Shown: one piece after another, positions 39,341-43,780 of the stretch
Layout of the letters: each line of letters begins with the position of its first letter
Numbering within the stretch: position 1 is the first letter of the stretch
Assembly (NCBI GenBank): GCA_052035915.1
Contig: JBPOHE010000093.1
Location: 1 to 43,780 of the forward strand
DNA: 43,780 nucleotides
Direction: 5' to 3'
DNA from: JBPOHE01 sp052035915
GTDB lineage: Bacteria > Pseudomonadota > Gammaproteobacteria > Chromatiales > Chromatiaceae
The notes under the pieces: model-generated
The model's database searches: none
Seen by the model: the letters and a program-made list of their open reading frames with translations, nothing else
What the model was told of the DNA's origin: nothing
Position numbers and translations under genes: made by a program

Positions 39341-40069
39341 CTAGTCGAGATAGGGGGCGCAATACCCGGTCTGGAGATAGTCCTGGTATTGCTCCCGCTG
39401 GATGGCATAGGCATCGACGGCTTCGCCTTCGGGGAGGTCGCGGGCGAATCTGAGGCTAGCCGCCGAAGCGCTGAGGTCGATCACCAGATCGGCGGTGGCG
39501 ACGACCGGGGAGATGTAGGCGAGCAGGTACCATTCCACGGCAAAAAATCCGGTCAACAACAGGGCGCTGTGGCTGCTGGCCGGACCCACCACGGGTAGGA
39601 CGACGAATTGGCCGGGGTCGAGCCCGGCGGCGCAGAGGGAATCGGTGAACTCCGTCTCGGTGCGCCGGTAGCCCATCCAATCGGCGGCGTCGAACAGGCC
39701 CGCCACCCCCAGGGTGGAATTGATCAGAAACCTCTGGGTCGAGACCCAGGCGGCGTCATACTCTCCCACCAGGGAATTGGTGAGGATGAATTCGGGTTCG
39801 GTGAGATTGGCGTAGATGTTCCGCGCCCCCTGTTTGACCAGTTCCGGCAGGCCCTGGTCGAGCCAGCCGGCGATGGGGTCCACCCAATCCCGCACCAACC
39901 AGGTGTTGAACTCGAACATCCCGCGATTCACCGACTCGTTGGGGTCCGGCTGGGGCATGCGGCTGGCTTCCGCCGTGGGGAGCGGAGCGGTTGGCCTGGG
40001 CGCTTCCGTCCCGCAGGCGATTCCCACCAGACCCAGGATCCCGAATACCAGGATGGCAATCTCTTTCAT
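39341..40069 (-). CDS. mlaA: MlaA (VacJ)-family outer-membrane lipoprotein
   Basis: MlaA removes phospholipids from the outer leaflet of the outer membrane and passes them to the Mla shuttle. The 242-residue protein has an export segment ending in GLVGIACG, which may be a lipobox although Gly at -3 is unusual, then DPNESVNRGMFEFNTWLV, GARNIYANLTEPEFILTNSL, RFLINSTLGVAGLFDAAD and QFVVLPVVGPASSHSALLL, the MlaA series in order. It is a diverged member. The start codon overlaps the stop of the upstream MFS/spermidine-synthase-like gene (ATGA), so it is translationally coupled; no other mla genes are nearby. Confidence 0.87.
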   Translation of the reverse strand: MKEIAILVFGILGLVGIACGTEAPRPTAPLPTAEASRMPQPDPNESVNRGMFEFNTWLVRDWVDPIAGWLDQGLPELVKQGARNIYANLTEPEFILTNSLVGEYDAAWVSTQRFLINSTLGVAGLFDAADWMGYRRTETEFTDSLCAAGLDPGQFVVLPVVGPASSHSALLLTGFFAVEWYLLAYISPVVATADLVIDLSASAASLRFARDLPEGEAVDAYAIQREQYQDYLQTGYCAPYLD

Positions 40070-42381
40070 GGCCCGTATCTCTGGGTGTTGATGCGCCGGA
40101 TCTCGGCGATCGCCGCCTGCTCCCGGTCCAATTGATGCTTGGGCAGGTCGCCGGAAAATTCCATGTAGGGGGTGTCGTCGGTGAGCATTGGCGCCCCCTG
40201 GGCGAAGATGGCCAGGCCCTGGGCGTCGAGGGCAAAGCGCTCGCGAAGGCTGTCGAGGCTCGGATAGTCGAGCCGCGCCAGCTCCTCGCGCAGGGGAGAG
40301 GTGGCGATCCGCCGAGCCATGGCCTCGGCATCGAAAGGGACCGGGCCGGTGCTGCCGATCAGCAAACCCGTTTTGCGGAAACTCCAGAGTTGGGCCTCGG
40401 GAAAGACGGCCAGAAAGGCGCGGACGATCATCTTGGCGTCCTCCAGCGACATGAGGTGGAAGGGCAGCCACTGGCAGAGCACGCCGCCGGGGTTGAGATG
40501 GCGCCGGGCGGTTTCGTAGTAGTCCCGGGTGTAGAAGTTCACCATGCCGGAGAACTTGGGCGGCATGGGTTCGCTGGTGATGATGTCATAGCTTTCGGCG
40601 GTCGCCTCCACATAGTTGCGGCCGTCCTCGACGATGGCCCGGGTTCTGGGATCCTTGAGGACATGGTGGTTGGTGGCGGCGAAATACGGCGCCAGGACGA
40701 AGGGCTCCCGGCTGATATCCACGATATCCAGTCGTTCGATCGGGTGCAGGCTGGCCGCCCCGGCGGTGCTCCCGGTGCCGAAGGCGATCACCAGGACGCG
40801 CCTGGGGTCTCCGTGCAGGAGGAGCGGCAGGTGGGCCATCATCGGCATGTACTGGCCCATGAAGTCGTTGGCGGCGGCGACGAAGCCGTTGATATAGAGC
40901 AGACGGTCGCCATTGGCCTTGGATTCATAGATGGCGAAGGTGGCGTCCGTCGCCTCGCGGTATTCCAGGAGTTCCATGCGGAGCGCTTCGGCCCGGAGGA
41001 GCGGATCGCCGAACAGATCCGGCCGATCCACCAACCGCAGACCAAGAATGGCGAGGACGGCCAGCAGCGGGGTGGCAACGAGCCAGAGCGGTCGGCGGAA
41101 CTGGTAGAAGCCCAGACCGGAGGCGATGAGGCCATGGGCGAGGAGAAACCCCAGATAGCTGTGGGTCACGCCGAAGGTCGGGATGAGGACGAATCCCACC
41201 ATCAAGGTGCCCAGTGCCGAGGCCAGGGTGTTGAAGAGGTAGACCCGGCCCAGCGAGGTCCCGACGCGGTGGAGTTGGTGGCTGAGCACCTGGATCGAGA
41301 GCGGGAACAGCATGCCGGCAACGCTGGCGGGCAGATAGAGCAGGAGCATGGCGGTGATGAACTTCGCCGCCGGCAGCCAGGGCTCACCCAGGCGCTCGGC
41401 GAAAAAATCGTTGAGGCCGGCGATCTGACCCAGGAGGGGAAGCGCCAGGAGCAGGCTGAGGGCGAACAGGAGTTCCACCCAGGCGAGGCGGCCGAGCAGG
41501 CGCCGATCCAGATCCCGTCCCGCCAATACCGGGAAGCGGGCGGCGAGAAAGCTCCCCGAGGCGAGCGCCAGCAACACGGCGGCGAGCACGGCGGTAAAGG
41601 AATAGGTGGTGCTCCAGAAGGCCTGCACCAGGGCGCGGGTCCAGAGGACTTCGAGCCCGAGGATGGTGAAGCCGGAGAACACCGCCACCAGGATCACCAG
41701 TTTTTCGGAGGTGGAAGATCCTTGCCTTTCCAGCTCAGGGGCCTCCGGCGGGGAGGGCAAGCGACCCAGGCGTCGGTCGAGGAGGAAGAAGGCCAGGGCC
41801 AGGGCGAAGTTGATGCCGATGGCAAGACGGTTGGTGGCCGAGACCCCGAAGTGGCCGATGAGCCAGAAGCCGCCGGCCAGCGCTCCGGCGACGGCCCCCA
41901 GGGTGTTCATGCCGTAGAGCAGCCCGAAATCCCGCCCGAACCGCTCGGGGGCCCGGGCGGCGACGCGGACCAGCACCGGCAGGGTCCCACCCATCAGCAG
42001 GCAGGGAAAGGTCAGGATGAGGAGGGAGAGCAGGAGCCGCGCTAGCGGCAGGACCCATGGTGAATCCTGGGAAGCGGCGTGCAGGGCCGGGTAGATGGCC
42101 GAGAGGTGCTCAATCAGGCCGGGGATGACCAGGGCCGCCAGGGCGATCCCCAGCTCCAACGAGGCGTAGAGCCGCAGGGGGCGATCGAGCCGATCGGCGA
42201 AGCGGCCGAAGAGGAAGGCGCCGAGGGCGAGTCCCACCATGAAGGCCGTGAGCACGGCGCTGACCGCGAAGGTGGTGGAGCCGAAGACCAGGGTGAGGAG
42301 GCGGGACCAAAGCACCTGATAGAGCAGGGCGGTGGCCCCGGAAAGGAAAAAAAGGATGAGGATCGGCTTTCTTGCGGGCAT
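40066..42381 (-). CDS. Fused MFS-like membrane protein / spermidine-synthase-like protein
   Basis: The 771-residue protein has an N-terminal membrane region (to about 480) with some 13-14 hydrophobic segments, starting LFFLSGATALLYQVLWSRLL as in the fused MFS/spermidine synthase family, followed by a class I methyltransferase-fold domain with VLVIAFGTGSTAGAASLHP, LDIVDIS, a DDTPYMEF-type acidic loop and EDGRNYVEA. Such fusions are common in Proteobacteria and their reaction is not settled; polyamine synthesis should not be assumed. It overlaps mlaA by four bases and is divergent from the CsgG-family gene across 293 bp. Confidence 0.85.
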   Translation of the reverse strand: MPARKPILILFFLSGATALLYQVLWSRLLTLVFGSTTFAVSAVLTAFMVGLALGAFLFGRFADRLDRPLRLYASLELGIALAALVIPGLIEHLSAIYPALHAASQDSPWVLPLARLLLSLLILTFPCLLMGGTLPVLVRVAARAPERFGRDFGLLYGMNTLGAVAGALAGGFWLIGHFGVSATNRLAIGINFALALAFFLLDRRLGRLPSPPEAPELERQGSSTSEKLVILVAVFSGFTILGLEVLWTRALVQAFWSTTYSFTAVLAAVLLALASGSFLAARFPVLAGRDLDRRLLGRLAWVELLFALSLLLALPLLGQIAGLNDFFAERLGEPWLPAAKFITAMLLLYLPASVAGMLFPLSIQVLSHQLHRVGTSLGRVYLFNTLASALGTLMVGFVLIPTFGVTHSYLGFLLAHGLIASGLGFYQFRRPLWLVATPLLAVLAILGLRLVDRPDLFGDPLLRAEALRMELLEYREATDATFAIYESKANGDRLLYINGFVAAANDFMGQYMPMMAHLPLLLHGDPRRVLVIAFGTGSTAGAASLHPIERLDIVDISREPFVLAPYFAATNHHVLKDPRTRAIVEDGRNYVEATAESYDIITSEPMPPKFSGMVNFYTRDYYETARRHLNPGGVLCQWLPFHLMSLEDAKMIVRAFLAVFPEAQLWSFRKTGLLIGSTGPVPFDAEAMARRIATSPLREELARLDYPSLDSLRERFALDAQGLAIFAQGAPMLTDDTPYMEFSGDLPKHQLDREQAAIAEIRRINTQRYGP

Positions 42382-42623
42382 GAGGGACAGGCTTCCGGAG
42401 GTGGGAGATCGAGGGATGTGATGGCAGTATTCGGTCCAATCCCGATGGCGTCAACCCGGCCATCTCTCGCTACTCTGGTCGGCTGTGGAGGCAGAATAGC
42501 TTCATGAATAATTATTAAATTATGGATAAATAACAAATAGAAAAAATATCTTATATTTTGAAGCCCGGACAGCCTGGTTCGCTGCTGGTCGGCGTCGCGT
42601 ATCGCCAAAATCAATGAACTGGC

Positions 42624-42629
42624 TATAAT
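42624..42629 (+). promoter_or_regulatory. Likely -10 element of the CsgG-family gene
   Basis: A perfect TATAAT lies 46 bases before the start codon. No good -35 is seen at 17 bases upstream. The preceding 42500-42562 is the most AT-rich segment of this end of the window, a plausible upstream element. Confidence 0.45.
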
Positions 42630-42674
42630 CCCTGCCCTCCGCAGGTAGAAATAACGACCAATGGTGAGGATGTC

Positions 42675-43526
42675 ATGATGCGCTTGTCTCGGTTGAGTCT
42701 TTCCGTAGCTTCTCTTCTTGTTCTTTCCGGCTGTGCCCAGATGCAGATGGGGTCCCAGGACGCCAAGACCACGGCCACGGGTTCGGCTGGTGGTGCCAAT
42801 AGCCAGAACGCGAATTCTCAGCTTGAGCGATGCGACAGGTCGCTCGGAACCCTGGCGCTGGTGGAAGACACGGACGCCCCCTGGTACGGCATCCTGACGG
42901 GGCAGATGCATCTGGGGTCGACCACCCCGGTACTGAAGTTGTTGGTGCAACAGTCGAACTGCTTCGTGGTGGTGGAACGCGGCCGGGCGATGAACAACAT
43001 GATGCAGGAGCGTGCCCTGCGGGAATCCGGTGAACTGCGGAAGGGCTCCAATTTCGGCAAGGGACAGATGGTTTCCGCCGATTACTCCATGAGCCCCTCG
43101 ATCACCTTCAGCAATCAGAATGCCGGTGGTCTGGGAGCCGGTTTGGCCGGTCTCAGCGGCCGTCTCGGCGCCGTTGGCGCCATCGCCGGCAGCATGAACT
43201 TCAAGGAGGCCAGCACCATGCTGACTCTGGTGGATAACCGTTCCGGCGTGCAACTCGCGGCGGCGGAAGGGAGCGCCAAGAACGTGGACTTCGGGGCGGT
43301 CGGCGGCCTCTTCGGCAGCGCCCTCGGCGGCGTCGGCGGCGGTTACTCCAATACCGCGGAAGGCAAGGTGATCGTGGCGGCCTTTACCGACTCCTATAAC
43401 AATCTGGTGCGTGCCGTGCGTTCCTATCGGGCCCAGGAGGTGCAGGGTGGTTTGGGTACTGGCGGTCAGTTGGGTGTCCAGGGCGGCGACGAGGTCAAGT
43501 CATCCTCGAAGAAGAAAAAGAAATAA
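42675..43526 (+). CDS. CsgG/HfaB-family lipoprotein
   Basis: CsgG-type proteins form outer-membrane pores for curli or holdfast components, but many family members have no known export cargo. The 283-residue protein has a lipoprotein signal (lipobox LSGC, Cys20), a low-complexity Gly/Ala/Asn linker, then the CsgG-like core: STTPVLKLLVQQSNCFVVVE, RGRAMNNMMQERALRESGEL, GQMVSADYSMSPSI and an Ala/Gly-rich part ending NTAEGKVIVAAFTDSYNNLV. The tail is Lys-rich (SSSKKKKK). No csgA, csgB, csgE or csgF gene is in the window. ATG 42675 or 42678 are both possible; GAGG lies 5 or 8 bases upstream. Confidence 0.85.
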   Translation: MMRLSRLSLSVASLLVLSGCAQMQMGSQDAKTTATGSAGGANSQNANSQLERCDRSLGTLALVEDTDAPWYGILTGQMHLGSTTPVLKLLVQQSNCFVVVERGRAMNNMMQERALRESGELRKGSNFGKGQMVSADYSMSPSITFSNQNAGGLGAGLAGLSGRLGAVGAIAGSMNFKEASTMLTLVDNRSGVQLAAAEGSAKNVDFGAVGGLFGSALGGVGGGYSNTAEGKVIVAAFTDSYNNLVRAVRSYRAQEVQGGLGTGGQLGVQGGDEVKSSSKKKKK

Positions 43527-43688
43527 GCGGCAGGCCGTCGTCACCCTGACTCCATAGCCAGCGGAACCCGAAAACCGCTTCGGTTCGCCGGGGGCACCGC
43601 ATCGATGGCCGACTACGAAGATGTATTCAGCCAGTCGACCGCGGGAGATAGTGACTCCGTCATGGCTGGTTTCTCTCCTTTCGGCCTT

Positions 43689-43780
43689 CCCGGGCCTGGG
43701 CGTTTTGAGCCGATTTCTTGTTCTCTTATGAAGAACAAAGGCAAATAAAGCCCGGTTATCGTTCTCTGTAAGAGAACGAT
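43689..43780 (+). repeat. Dispersed double-hairpin repeat, copy F (cut by window end)
   Basis: Core 43718-43779: TTGTTCTC, TTATG, AAGAACAA, 20-nt spacer, TCGTTCTC, TGTAA, GAGAACGA. CCGGGCCTGGGCG precedes it from 43689. The right arm continues beyond the window. Confidence 0.82.

Noticed and set aside
39991..42045. 684-residue open frame on the plus strand opposite the MFS/spermidine-synthase-like gene
   Set aside because: Very high Gly/Glu/Gln low-complexity content mirrors hydrophobic codons on the other strand; the sense protein has clear membrane segments and a methyltransferase fold.
1..43780. CRISPR array or defence island
   Set aside because: No regularly spaced direct repeats with unique spacers, and no cas or restriction genes; the repeats found are palindromic and scattered.

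Overview
The window looks like part of a gammaproteobacterial chromosome, probably a Chromatiales-type (purple-sulfur-bacteria-related) lineage. The evidence is the conserved order tig-clpP-clpX-lon-hupB-ppiD, an RNase E with a long Pro/Arg-rich tail divergent from rluC, an ATP-cone class I NrdA with NrdR boxes, and high G+C. The order-level call is an inference; the sequence cannot fix genus.

Layout. 1-811 is non-coding and holds a 36-bp perfect palindrome and the first copy of a dispersed double-hairpin repeat. 812-5407 (+) carries fabI and an etfB-etfA-acyl-CoA dehydrogenase cluster whose ETF is of the anaerobe/bifurcating-capable type. 5990-14968 (-) is the protein-quality-control block: tRNA-Leu, tig, clpP, clpX, lon, hupB, tRNA-Val, tRNA-Asp, ppiD. 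15389-20251 holds rne (-) with a structured leader, divergent from rluC and a Gph-like HAD phosphatase (+). 20277-27963 (-) is a run of secreted esterase, two membrane proteins, a two-domain methyltransferase, ubiG, mepA, a 5'-nucleotidase and a small zinc-ribbon protein. 28102-35200 (-) is the aerobic ribonucleotide reductase locus, nrdA and nrdB. A 1.8-kb insert lies between them (a REP-associated transposase with an internal stop, an ImmA/IrrE-type metallopeptidase, and REP repeats), and a 378-residue intein lies inside nrdA. 35573-38748 is a pirin/YceI/cytochrome b561 set divergent from a LysR regulator. 38861-43526 holds a small secreted protein, mlaA translationally coupled to a fused MFS/spermidine-synthase-like gene, and a CsgG-family lipoprotein.

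How the parts work together. Tig, ClpXP, Lon and PpiD handle folding and turnover. RNase E and RluC handle RNA decay and modification. NrdA and NrdB make dNTPs under apparent NrdR control, with DnaA-box-like sites upstream. The ETF-dehydrogenase set oxidises or reduces acyl-CoA and passes electrons via ETF.

Most unusual observations: (1) the NrdA intein has Cys1 and a terminal His-Asn but Gly, not Cys/Ser/Thr, at +1. (2) A repeat with fixed 8-5-8-20-8-5-8 geometry (GTTCTC/GAGAAC hairpins) occurs six times, only between genes and apparently in one orientation; one copy ends at the LysR start codon and places the ribosome binding site in a hairpin. (3) A REP-RAYT-REP-IrrE-REP module splits nrdA from nrdB. 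(4) The rne leader has a long-range 14-bp inverted repeat enclosing a perfect 15-bp hairpin.
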